A stretch of DNA of 36,604 bases from Chara braunii (lineage: Eukaryota > Streptophyta > Charophyceae > Charales > Characeae), in contig BFEA01000060.1 of the NCBI GenBank assembly GCA_003427395.1, positions 969,120 through 1,005,723 of the forward strand. The letters are read 5' to 3'. The notes below the pieces were generated by a model, which ran no database searches, had not been told where the DNA came from, and worked only from the letters and a program-made list of their open reading frames with translations. A program made the translations under genes and the position numbers. Positions 20,283 to 30,639 of this stretch are shown here, one piece after another (the first letter of the stretch is position 1; every line of letters begins with the position of its first letter).

Positions 20283-21965
20283 GTTAAGCTAGCGGCTGTG
20301 GGCCGCGAGCGATCTGCACTAGAAGGGATATCGGAAGAAGAGATCGCAAAGGAAATCAAAGAAAGAAAGAAGAAGGAGCCGCAACGCCTAACGGGAGAGA
20401 GAATAGCAGGGATGAACATCGGAGATGGAAATCTGACCCCACAAGAGCGAGAACGTGTGATAGACATCCTAAAGACGTGCGATAAGGCTATAGCCTTCAG
20501 CGACGCGGAGCGCGGTAGGGTTGACCCTCGATACGCAAAGCCAGCAAGAATTAATACGATTCCACATGTTCCTTGGAATGATGCAGGATGGAAATACGCC
20601 CAGAAGGAGAAAGAAGAAGTTATCGCTTTCGTGAAGGAAAAAATGGTTTCCCATGTTACGGAACCGTCTGATAGCGCTTATGCAAATCGATAGTTCTTCC
20701 TACGAAAGCCGAATGGCAAGATCCGATGGATCCAGGACCTTCAGAAGGTCAACGTGGTGACGATACGAGACGTGGGCTCCGTGCCACACGCCGATTTACT
20801 GGCTGAAGGCGCCGCAGGCAGGTCAATTTATTCGGTCTGTGATCTGTTCTCAGGCTATGATGAGGTACCGCTTGATCCTAGGGACAGGCACCTCACGGCT
20901 ATGCACACGCCATTGGGACTTATACAGATGATGGTTGTCCCTATGGGTTGGACTAATGGGGTGACCGTTTTTCAGAGAGCCATGGTAGCCGTCCTCAAGG
21001 ACTTAATCCCTGATAAGGTTGAAGTTTTTCTGGATGACTTTCCTATAAAAGGGCCAGTAGACAAGGATGAGACAGAGGTTGTACCTGGAGTTGGAAGATT
21101 TGTCGAGCAGCACCTAACAGATATTTGCGCGGTACTCGAGCAACTGGACGATGCGAATTTAACGGTCAGTGGAACAAAGAGCCGATGGACCGTCTCGACT
21201 ATTAAGATCTTGGGCTTTATCTGCGACTTGAGAGGACGCCGAGCAGATCCATCGAAGTTAGACAAACTCTTGAACTGACCGTCACCGTTACATAGTCCAA
21301 CCGAGGTCCGACAGTTTCTGGGAGTGGTCGGTTACTGGCGTATATTCATACGGGGGTATGCAGAGAAGGCTGAGCCATTGAGGTTACTCCTACGAAAGAC
21401 TGAAAAATTCTGCTGGGATTCCTCACAGGAACTCGCTATGCAAGAGCTTAAGGACAAATTTAAGGAGGGAGGACGCATACTGGGCGTGCCATTCTTTGAC
21501 GATGAGGCCGAGAGACCCTTCATAGTATCCATGGATGCTGGACCTTGTTCGGTTGGAGGGCTGTTGTCTCATAAGGACGCTGAAGGGAAGGAAACACCGT
21601 TAAGATTTGAGAGTAGGACACTTAATACGACAGAACGAAGCTACAGTCAATTCAAGAAGGAAGTGTTAGCTGTTCTGCGGTGTTTGGACACGTTCAGACA
21701 CTATATCTATGGGTGTCGGTTCATCTTGAGAGTAGATCCCACAGCGGTTGCCTCTGTCCTCCAAAAGGACTTTCGCCTGACGGACCCGACCATTGCTTGA
21801 TGGCTGATACGGATTCGGCTATATGATTACGCAGTTGAGAGGATATCCGGCACTAAAAATGTCGTGGCAGATGGGCTTTCGCGCATCCCTCTTGAGGTCG
21901 AGTGCCCGATAGTAGCTGAGACGCCAAACGATTTCGGGTTAACCTTTACGAGGGCAAGTACCTAA
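20283..21965 (+). pseudogene. pol: Reverse transcriptase and RNase H, broken
   Basis: The frame differs from gag-pro, so a frameshift lies at about 20240-20290. RT motifs in order: WKYAQKEKEEVIAFV, FFLRKPNGKIRWIQDLQKVN, IYSVCDLFSGYDEVPLD, PMGWTNGVTVFQRAM, and the catalytic FLDD (LDD at 21030-21038) in VEVFLDDFPIKGP. The thumb/connection has TIKILGF and EVRQFLGVVGYWRIFI. RNase H keeps Asp (VSMDAGP), Glu (FKKEVLAVL), Asp (ILRVDPTA) and Asp (NVVADGLSR). Stops TAG 20691 and TGA 21276 fall where Trp is expected and TGA 21798 where Arg is expected, fitting TGG or CGA transitions. The frame ends at TAA 21963, but from about 21937 the true frame shifts to that of the integrase. Together with the integrase it forms the remnant of a single Pol. 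Confidence 0.93.
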
Positions 21966-23596
21966 CGATCGGGCTACACCTGTCAGGAGAGGCGAGTCAA
22001 GAATCAGATATCCGGAGACAAGCGGCGCAATACTGCCTCAGAGCAGGCCATCTATTTCGAAGGCCGGTCGGCTCGGGGATGCCCTTACGAGTAGTCTGTG
22101 ACCCTGAGGAGAGACAGACGATAGTTGCAGAGCTTCACGACGAGGTAGTCGGAGGACACAGGGGAGTCAAAGGAACCTATGAAAAGGTACGCAGGTTGTA
22201 CTGGTGGGAAGGACAGTATAAGGACGTCGAGAGGTACTGTATGACCTGCGAGGAATGCCAGAAGAGAGCTCTTGTGAAATACAAAGAGCCTCTCCATCCA
22301 TCCTATCCCACCAGACCGGGAGAGAAGGTACACATCGATCTGGTGAAGATGCCGAAAGGAGTAAAAAATATGAACTATGTCGTTAACATACGTGAGCATT
22401 TCACTTGGTTCGTGGACGGTAGACCTATCAGGAGTAAGACGGCAAAGGAAGTGAAGAACTTCGTCCTAGAGTACTTATCTAGGTATGGTTGTGTCAACAA
22501 GATAGTAATGCACAGAGGGGCGGAGTTTCTAGCTGAAGAGGTTCAGAGTGTGTTCAAGAGAGCCGGGGCAAGAGTTTCGATAGCCACCGCCTATCACCCA
22601 CAGTCGAACTCCCCAGTAGAGAGGGGCCACCAGACTCTGATAGCGTCACTGTCCAAGTGGTGCAAGGGTAAGGACAATGATTGGCCACGAAATTTTCGAT
22701 ACGCGATATGGGCGGACAACGTCACGGTCCAGGCTAGTACCGGATACCCTCCATACACCTTCTGGTTTGGGCGACATTATCCACTCCCCATAGAGTTTCA
22801 CGTCGACAACTGGACAACCGTCGACTGGGCAGAGGAGATATCCCGAGAGGAACTCATAGCTGCCCGAACAAGACAGATAACCTACGGTTTGGAAGATAAC
22901 CTTATGATAGCGGCAGATCGTCTGGGAGTGGAAAGGGACAAGGGTAAAGAGAGACGGGATAAGAACGTGCGAATCGGGAAAGAGAGGGTGAGCGCAGGAG
23001 ATATGATCCTTCTCTACGACGCAGCACTGGAGAGGACCTAAACCGGAAAACTCGTCAACAGATGGATGGGACCTTACAGAGTGGTTGAGGCACTCGACTG
23101 GGGTGCGTATATGATAGCATAATTAAACGGATCCAAGTGGAAGGACCCAGTGGCGGGTGCCAGGTTAAAGCTGTTTAGATCCAGGCCCACACCCACCTTA
23201 TCGCTGACTAGCCCGAAAGGGAAAGGGAAAACCCGAATGGAGGATGGAGCCCCCTCGAGGCGATTCGAGGCAGGGGAGAGTTCCAAGAAGAGGAAAAGAA
23301 TAGAGAAAAGAAAGGTCAAAGGGTTAGCTTTAGGAAGAGAAAAGAAATGGTTATTCGTGCTCAAGAGGGCTACACGGAGAGTTCGCGTTAGACGTACTGG
23401 CGGGTCGGCACCCTTCTCGGGGCAAAGACAGAAGAAAAAGAGGATCGTGCCGAGGCCAAAAACCAGAGGAAACAGGAAAGTCAAGAAGCATCTTCTTAGC
23501 CCCAGGACTCATAACAAACTGAAACATAAGACAATTGAACGCCGACGTGGGCGCCCTTTACGGACCATCACCCTGAAGCTCGTCCGCTTCGTCTGA
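21938..23596 (+). pseudogene. pol: Integrase with GPY-like domain and basic tail; catalytic Asp lost
   Basis: The frame continues Pol after a shift at about 21937. The zinc-binding HHCC domain is LHDEVVGGHRG...CMTCEEC (about 22134-22260). The catalytic core has Asp (HIDLVKMP, 22337-22339), then His (CAC 22511-22513) where the second Asp should be (IVMHRGAEF), then Glu (SPVERGH, 22619-22621). Exactly 35 residues separate the last two, so alignment is secure and the second Asp is replaced. A GPY/F-like domain follows (NRWMGPYRVVEALDWGAYMI). TAA stops at 23039 and 23120 break it. After KLFRSRP the frame continues with about 140 residues rich in Lys and Arg to TGA 23594-23596. That tail contains KKRKRIEKRKVKG and RQKKKRIVPRPKTRG, nuclear-localisation-like. 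No chromodomain is recognised. Confidence 0.92.
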
Positions 23597-23646
23597 CGTA
23601 GGTGGATAGGGCTCGACGGGGGCGTCGAGAAGTGGTCCGGGCTAAC
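23597..23646 (+). other. Pol-to-LTR junction, no clear polypurine tract
   Basis: Between the end of Pol and the 3' LTR lie 50 bases. The most purine-rich pieces are GGTGGATAGGG (23601-23611) and GACGGGGGCG (23616-23625). Neither abuts the TG start of the LTR, so the plus-strand primer site is uncertain and the LTR may begin earlier than annotated. Confidence 0.4.
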
Positions 23647-24677
23647 TGTCAGTCGGCCACAAGCAGTGCGCCGCCTGAAATCTGCGGCTTTGGGGCTTAG
23701 GCTCGAAGACAAGTCCTTGTTTTGACGGAGCTCCGGGTTGACCGGACAACAAAAATTAGGGGGGCTCAGGGCACCGCTGATTTTGGGCGCACTGAACCTT
23801 ACGAGTAACCCTCAAAGATGACAAAATGGGTAGCCGCTCCCGACATATCTAGGGACCGTCATTTCCGCCCNTNCCGAGGTTAGACCTGNGATGGCCGGCC
23901 GCGGGGGGGCATCGCAGGAATTGACCTCGCCGCCACGTTTTTGTATCATATGACCGGGCCCGAAATAGGGCCTCAAAATTTTATCTATTTTAGTACCGAA
24001 ATTAAAAATGGGAGAAAAGATTAAGAACAGTGGGAGGAAGGAGAAAAAAGTGATATCCCTTAATTTCCTTATTTTTTCACGGCATCTAAATTTTAGGGAA
24101 AATCCCTCGTTATTTTATGTTACCGGTAATGAAATCAAAAATAGAGAAAAANATTTAAAATGATAAAAAGGAGGAGAAACAAAAGAATTTCGGCTATTTA
24201 ATTAAGACTCCCTCGGGATTTATTTTTGGTGAACTCACGTATATACTGCTATTTCGGACTCTAAAATNAAGAAAAGGGGGGAAAGATTAAAAATGATGAG
24301 ACAGACAGGAACTAATGATTACTCGATGCCTGGCCTGGTTCTGCTTGGATTACCCACCATCAGCTCAGAACCTAAATTTGATTAGAAACTCTGAACTCTA
24401 ACTTTTTTTCACTAACCCCTGATGATNGAGAATTTTCTNTGTCGCCTTCCCNATCTGCCTGACAACTAACCTCANTGAGCAGTCCAAGGATGTTCGCATG
24501 GACGACGTGGAATAGAGCTACTTCGGACCGACAGTATGTATGGTGTCTGGCTCGGAACAGATACGTGACTCAGAGAGGCTCGGATTGTTATGGAGTGGCG
24601 ACATCTTACGGTATCTGACGGGCTTCNGAGTCGGTATGGGGCAGGCGTCACGTTGTCTCGGGCTTGGGGCCCCTACA

Positions 24678-25153
24678 ACGGCCGCTTATTTTCTGGTCCG
24701 GACACATCAACATCAGGTTCGGGGCAACCTCGGCGGGATATTTCAGTTTTGGCGGNATCGGGGCATTTTATTTCGGGTTCGGACCTTCGCCGTGATTCCC
24801 ATTACGACATCAGTCTGATTTATTGGCAGGATGAGNACCATTTCAGCGGCCTATTTCAAAGTTCGGCACCGGTATGGCCGTTTATTTCGAATTCGGGACG
24901 ACTGTGGAGGTTTATCCCTGCGTCTGAGGCNGCTACGACCATTTATCTCAGCTTCTATGTCACTACCNTNATCCATTGTNAGGTCCGGGACCACTATGAC
25001 GATTTGTTTCAGGTTCGGTACCTTCGCGGCAGTTTATCCCAGGTTTGCTGCAAACGCGGCATTTTATTTCAGGATCGGCACAACCATGACGGCTTATTTC
25101 CGCTACGATACTGCTACGGCTATTTATTTCAGTTTCAGGACCGTCACGGACTT
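24678..25153 (+). repeat. Minisatellite in 3' LTR, copy of 6860-7335
   Basis: Same 31 bp-type units at a constant offset of 17818, including the ambiguous bases. Confidence 0.7.
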
Positions 25154-25888
25154 TACTACAAGTTTCGCATTGACCTGATATTGACTTACCACGAGCATGG
25201 CAGTGGTTCGGTGTCAGGGAAGGCACAGGCTACGACACTTCAGGACGAGTGTCTCGAGGCTTGACAATGGGTCGACATTTGGTAGGCCACAGATTCGGTG
25301 CTACCCTGGGGAGGCGATGCTCTATGGCGTGCAGCATTGAGTGTGTATGGATTGGTACGGAGACGGATACTCGCGGTTCGGTGATGGCCTGATACGTGCT
25401 GCTATGCTGCGGAATAATGGTGCCTTCGCGAAGGATCTGATGGGGACCACATTGGTGCGGGGTTGTCTTCGGTGCGGGTGCTGCGCTCTCAGGTAACTAT
25501 AATTGGCACAGTCAGAGCGGTCCGCGACGATCCTCTGCTCTTGGGGGTAATTCGGTGTGACTGCCTTGGACCCGCCACGGTGCAGGGTACGAACGGCAGC
25601 GAGGCCTCATGTCACCAAAGTTCGACTGAAGGGGGATGGGGACCTGCTGCTACGGAAACTGTCGATCCGACATCCGGGCGAGGCGCTGAACTTGGACGCC
25701 ACGGCACAGGCTGGTTCGATCGAGGCCGCAAGCCAAAATTTGAGTTCAGTTCTGCCAGCGGGAACTGGGGGAATATAGGCGGACCAGCAAAAGGTATGGG
25801 GAGAGGACTCATTCGGGTGTGTGCACGGCGTGCACGGTGAATGCAACCGCGAAAACGGTTAAGGAGACGCGGGTCGGGACGTGTGGAC

Positions 25889-26006
25889 GCGTGCACGGCG
25901 TACTCGACGTTGGAGTGAGAGTTTGTTGGCAAAGAGGAGAGTGCTACGCGTGCACGGCGTACTCGACGTTGGAGTGAGAGTTAGTTGGCAAAGAGGAGAG
26001 TGCTAA
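25889..26006 (+). repeat. 59 bp tandem duplication in 3' LTR
   Basis: Identical to 8071-8188, with the same single difference between the two units. Confidence 0.85.
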
Positions 26007-27300
26007 GCGTGCCCGGGTGCTGTTTAACGGAGCAGGCGGCGAGTTGCGTCTAGAAGGGAGGTCGTTTCGTGGATGGAGCAGGGGAGTTGCAGCGCGCCAG
26101 GCGCCTGCAGCATGTGCGCAGTTGACCTGGAGTAGGGCTGAGACAAGGAAGGGAGTTGAGACTTGGGCGAAAAGGGGGGGAACGCGTGCCTGGAGCTCCC
26201 CGCCCACGGCTGGCGTGCAGAGGCAGGGCGCAATTAGCTCAGATGACTCACGAGCTTGCACGGGAACGGGAGTGATGGAGCGTCGAAAAATCTGAGAGGA
26301 GGAACTTGTTGCGAAGATTAGCACAGGCTTGCGAGAGTGGGTGCGCTAGGCGCACCCAACCCCCATGGGAGGTGGTCTGAAACGTCCAGTTCGGAGGGTG
26401 GTCACCAGGGGAGTTCTGAGCGAAGTGCACTTCAGTCAGAGGAGAAGCGCTCGTCTTGATCCGTCTTATGAATGCGACGCTTACCTCCTGGTTCTAGGGA
26501 ACAGTACGGGTGGCCTGAACATTGGGAGATTTAAGATGAGAAGGACGGGTGTGAGCAAGAAAAGCGAATTGAGATAGCAATATTGAAAAAGGGACAACAG
26601 ACGAGTTACGGGGCCGTAATGACAGAAATATACTGGCACGGTGCGCGCTGAGTAAGCCATAAAAATCTGAACAGTTGCTAATTACTGGTGCCATGGGAGA
26701 GATCACAGTCTGCGAACAGGGAACGTTTCGAGAGTCCCGCTGCCCGTGGGAGAGGTCAGGACCTATGATCAGTGAGCACTTAGAGTAACTTCGAATCCTG
26801 CTGCTGGCGGGAGCAGCCTGTTTAACATCCTGCAGGCGAGTCAAACAAGCACCATGGTATCTGGTGATTGAACACACGGCAGATGAGCCAACCCTCTGTT
26901 TCCGCTTACGATGAGATCATCCTATGCCGTTGAAAGAGCAAACGAGAGAGCGGTTTGGCACGCGTGAGTACGTTTTATTCTATTTTATTTTATTTTATTT
27001 GGTTGTTTTTTCTTTTATCAATCTCGATCATCAGTCTGTGTGGGAAGGCGGGACGAGCTTGTGAGCCGCCAGAGGAAGATACGGAACCGGCGAAGGAGGC
27101 GAGGGAATGAACTTTCGGGAATGTGGGAAGCGAGTGTAGCAGGCTGGGGGAAAGCTACTATTCGCTTCATTTAACTGAACACCACTTCAAGTACGCAAGA
27201 ACTCAGCAAAGCGTATGTTAAAAGAGGAAGGGGGGGAAACAGTGAGCTCGAAGCTCCCTGTAACACCGTGAGTGAAGTAGAAGAGAGGGACGTGCGAAGA

Positions 27301-27301
<1 letters not shown>

Positions 27302-27377
<76 letters not shown>
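27302..27377 (+). repeat. (GA)n microsatellite in 3' LTR
   Basis: Pure GA repeat of about 75 bp, roughly half the length of the tract in the 5' LTR and without an ambiguous base. Confidence 0.95.
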
Positions 27378-27379
<2 letters not shown>

Positions 27380-28058
27380 CCCATTGTTGTCTGGCAGTCA
27401 GGCTGTCCACTGTCTGGACAAGCAGTTCCTGTTTATGGAGAGGGCAATTACACTCTACCGCTCTTCTGGCTGGTCAAACGATTGCTCTCCGCTTATTGGC
27501 TGATCAGACCGAACTGACCATCGACAGTTCAATCACAACCTGTCATTTATTGATCTAACAGACTCTGCTCAACGGCGAATTGAGAATCATTATTGGCAGA
27601 TCGGGTTCTCATGGAATGCTCTGGTTTTCATTGCCTACTGGCGAGGACTCATACAGTGCATGCAAAGAAGTACGGCGCCCTAAGCGTTTGTGCTTAAGTT
27701 TTGTTCTCATTGCTGTGTAATTTGTCGAGATCATCAGTTGACCGTTTTAGAAAAGGTTTACTGCTGAGTGAATTTGATTTAATTATGTGAAATGTAACGG
27801 GCTAACCCGTTGATCGAATAAGTAAAAGTTCGATGTTGTGAAAACTCGACTCGTTGTTGTGCTATCGATCAAGTTCGCCGTGAGGCGGTAAAACTTGCTG
27901 CTGCATGAGCTACCTAGATTACAACGAAATTGGGTGTGTGACAGCCAAACTTCTCCCTGCTGGTCGCTGAGGACCTCGGAAGTGGGCGCAGCGAGTGACA
28001 GGCGCTGTTGCCCCTGGCTTTAGCGACGAACAGGGCCCCCTCCCCGGGTTTCCTCACA

Positions 28059-28309
28059 CGGTGACGTCGGCTCTCCATCATGGTCCCCTTCGTGCTGGGA
28101 TCGTGATTACCCTTGCGGGCGAGACAGTCATTTCGATGACCATATTCGTCGCTATGATGGCGTTAGTCTCATGTCCGGTGGCGTGCTCTGTCGCGTGGTT
28201 GACTGTTCCTCTCCGTTGGCATTGAAGATAGGGTCTGTTTTCAGTGTTGTTCAACTCGTGAAGGGAGAGAAGGTTAACAACAGTCGTATTTTTTATCACC
28301 ACTTATGGA
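28059..28309. other. Gene-free stretch after the 3' LTR
   Basis: A 76-codon ORF starts inside the LTR and ends at 28225, with an overlapping minus-strand ORF. Neither looks like a conserved protein. Confidence 0.4.
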
Positions 28310-28475
28310 CACCCTTCACTACTTCAGGATGCAGCCTGCCTCAAGGTCTTCGGACCTTTCGCCACTTAAGGACCATTCAGGTCTGAAAATGCTGCATGGT
28401 CCTGAAGTGGTGAAAGCTCCGAAGACCCTGAAAACTACCCGTTTAGGCAGGCTGCATCCTCAAGTGGTGAAGGGT
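28310..28475. repeat. Foldback repeat, arms of about 80 bp
   Basis: Left arm begins CACCCTTCACTACTTCAGG and contains GATGCAGCCTGCCT and GGTCTTCGGACCTTTC. The right arm, read in reverse complement, carries the same words in order (GGCAGGCTGCATCC, GGTGAAGGGTG ending at 28475). The axis lies near 28392, between CATTCAGGTCTGAAAATGC and GCATGGTCCTGAAGTGG. The arms differ by substitutions and a small indel. Confidence 0.75.
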
Positions 28476-28680
28476 GGTTTTCATGGTCTTCGGACCTTTC
28501 ACCACTTCAGGACCATTCAGGATTTTCAGATTGCCCAAAACTCTCACTTGACCACTTCAGGACACCCTTCACCACTTCAGGATGCAGCCTGCCTAAACAG
28601 GTGGTTTTCAGGGTCTTCGGACCTTTCACCACTTCAGGACTATTCATGATTTTCAGACTGCCCAAAACTCTCACTTCAGA
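28476..28680. repeat. Two further partial copies of the 28310 repeat
   Basis: Direct copies of GGTCTTCGGACCTTTCACCAC at 28486 and 28612 each precede ACTTCAGGACNATTCANGATTTTCAGA and TGCCCAAAACTCTCACTT. The second is also preceded by CACCCTTCACCACTTCAGGA and TGCAGCCTGCCTAAAC. They share sequence with the left arm of the adjacent foldback, so the unit has been duplicated locally. Confidence 0.75.
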
Positions 28681-28762
28681 ATTTTCATTCCTGAATTTTC
28701 AGCTACCCGATAACCGCTTGTGCGTGAAGGGTGTAAAAGTCGTCATGCCGCTAGCTGACGCG

Positions 28763-29026
28763 CTAGTACGGATCTGAGCGCTGGTCTCCGTTACAAAGGA
28801 GCTCGTCATTGATCGTGGCGATCATGGTCTCGTGCGAAGCCGCCCAATGCACTCCATCGTATTTGATAGGACCTTTAACAACGTGATTGGAAACCTGGTC
28901 GAGTGCGTTTGAGAGGCGTGAGGCGATCTGCGAGATTGGAGACTTTCTGCTATTAGGCACTCTGTCCACGAGAAGCGGGAGTAGTGTGAGGACAACCGCG
29001 TGGTAGAAAGCTTGCTTGCCAGCCAT
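28763..29026 (-). CDS. Unrecognised short ORF (87 residues)
   Basis: Opens with ATG at 29024-29026 (minus strand). It begins MAGKQAFYHAVVLTLLPLLVD, a possible hydrophobic leader, and continues with an unremarkable polar sequence. It has no known domain, no clear splice context and an overlapping ORF in another frame. A chance ORF is about as likely as a gene fragment. Confidence 0.15.
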   Translation of the reverse strand: MAGKQAFYHAVVLTLLPLLVDRVPNSRKSPISQIASRLSNALDQVSNHVVKGPIKYDGVHWAASHETMIATINDELLCNGDQRSDPY

Positions 29027-30440
29027 CCGATCTCCGACACGAGAGGGAGGACCGGAGTAACAGAGCTAACTTACCTACCAGCCAGTATACCGCCTGTTCG
29101 CTGTGTGGGATTATTGACAGTGGGCAGTGGAGGCAGGACGGTCACCTAGCTAACTGGTGTTCTACCTGACGTAGCGAGGAGGAATCGACGAGTCGGAAGT
29201 TTGCCCGTCTGCCTGACATATGGATTACTGTGGGAGCCGAAACAGCTGTAGGCAGGCCGCGAGGAACCCAGTAGGACCGACATGACCAGTGTTTGCACAA
29301 ACATCCGCCTGCTGCCCTGTCGACAAGATTATGATGTCGATCCGTCTCGACAAGAGGAGGGGGTGAGACGAGTACGAGCACTTCTCGGAGAGTCGAGGGG
29401 CAGGACGGGACAAGTGAGGGAGTAGCCCACATGCGGGACGTTGGGTTACTCAGCAGCTGGCTGGTGAGACACTGATTTCGACAGTCAACACGGCGGGAGA
29501 GGTTGCTGCCAGTTGGAAGTGCACAGACTGCTACAGTTGCTGAGCACTAGTTGTTGGGTTACCTGACTGCGCACGAGCTATGGTAGAAGTATGGGCACTG
29601 TCATAGAGAAGTTGGCATGCCGTTGTTGACTGAGCATTTCGATTGACACCATGCAATACCGCTACTCTATCCAATATTACTGTGCTGCTGGTTGAAGCCG
29701 CAGGTGGTCTCAGTTGTGCAACTGTTGTACTTGCTACAGGTTGTTGTGATTGGTGGGCAGCACTGTGTTGCTGAGCACGCTGGGTCTTGCTGCAGAAGCG
29801 GCTGCTGAACACTGGTGCACACTGATGCACATTGCTGCATATGGCGGGCACACTGTTGCACACTGCTGCGTACGGCGGGCATACTGTTGCACCTGATGCA
29901 CGCTGCATACGGCAGGCATACTACTACGTACTTTTGCGAACTGTTGTTGGATGCTGCTGACTGGCGCAGGCTGTTGGGTAGCGGCGGAGGGGCTAAAGAG
30001 AGGTGCTGAAACTCAGAAGGATGGCTAGGCTGTGAAAGGGGGTCATTGTGGCGATCTGAAAAGGGCATCAGGGAGTTGACTTCAACAGTTTGACTTCAAA
30101 TTTTGATCAAGCTGCTGTGGTTTGCCCATCATTGCGGGACCCTCAGGCGCATCAAGGAACCAAGGCCCTCTCTCGCGAGTCTGAGTGCACCCTCCTTGGA
30201 TCGGAGAGTCTCAAACCTTTCTCTATCTGCCCTTCTTACTCTAAGTCTAGTCTGTTGGTTACGAGAGGAAGGCGGCAGGCGGGGTTGCAACCTATAGGAC
30301 CGCGTCAAGACTCTGTGGGGAGTCCGCCCACCGATTGCGGGAGCTCTGCCGGAACCTCGGCGAGGTTCTGGAGGCAGGGAACCATCAGGTATATCATCTT
30401 TCTATCTATATGACCCCACTATACCCCTGTTTGCTTATCT
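29027..30440. other. Gene-free region with a TGC-rich repeat
   Basis: The minus-strand ORFs at 29531-30068 overlap in several frames and are rich in Gln, Cys and Ser because of an imperfect repeat at about 29830-29930. That repeat has the core GCTGCRTAYGGCRGGCAYACTGTTGCAC, present about three times. A short hairpin CGGAACCTCG/CGAGGTTCTG is at about 30350-30372, followed by CAGGTATATC, which looks like a splice donor, though no exon can be supported. Confidence 0.4.
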
Positions 30441-30639
30441 CCCCCTTAGTTTGACTGATGTATGCGTGAGATTGTCCCTATGATTCTTGTTTTCTGTCCA
30501 TGACTAATCAAATTAAATAGAACGAATGAGTGTGTGTGAAGCTTAAGTTTCTCTTTATTTTTGACTGAAAGCAGACTAAGGGATGAACTGGGGGAAGGTG
30601 GGAGGAAGGCAGACTGCATGCGTTTGACCGGGTCAACCA

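Larger units (their letters stand above)
5870..28058 (+). mobile_element. Giant (22.2 kb) Ty3/Gypsy LTR retrotransposon, degenerate
   Basis: Two direct LTRs of about 4.4 kb flank a 13.3 kb internal region. The order on the + strand is PBS, AT-rich leader, pre-gag ORF array, gag, protease, RT, RNase H, integrase, basic tail, LTR. Integrase after RNase H places it in Ty3/Gypsy. Its size approaches the largest plant elements of the Ogre type, but the extra coding region differs from anything I recognise. All internal genes are broken by stops or frameshifts, and the integrase lacks one catalytic residue. No matching target-site duplication is visible: five bases before the left LTR are ACTGT and after the right LTR CGGTG. 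A GTGA lies close to both ends (5861-5864 and 28061-28064) but not at the exact junctions. Confidence 0.93.
23647..28058 (+). repeat. 3' LTR (about 4.41 kb)
   Basis: It begins TGTCAGTCGGCC and ends CCTCACA. It matches 5870-10312, with 45 extra bases at about 23696-23740, identity to the 5' LTR from 23741 to 26172 and frequent SNPs from 26173 on. It carries the same minisatellite (24678-25153), 59 bp duplication (25889-26006), hairpin (26339-26357) and a shorter GA repeat (27302-27377). ORFs within it, including the 224-codon one at 24590-25264, are repeat translations. Confidence 0.92.

Noticed and set aside
30090-30413. Possible exon ending at CAGGTATATC
   Set aside because: Two overlapping frames, no domain, no acceptor or second exon that I can connect.
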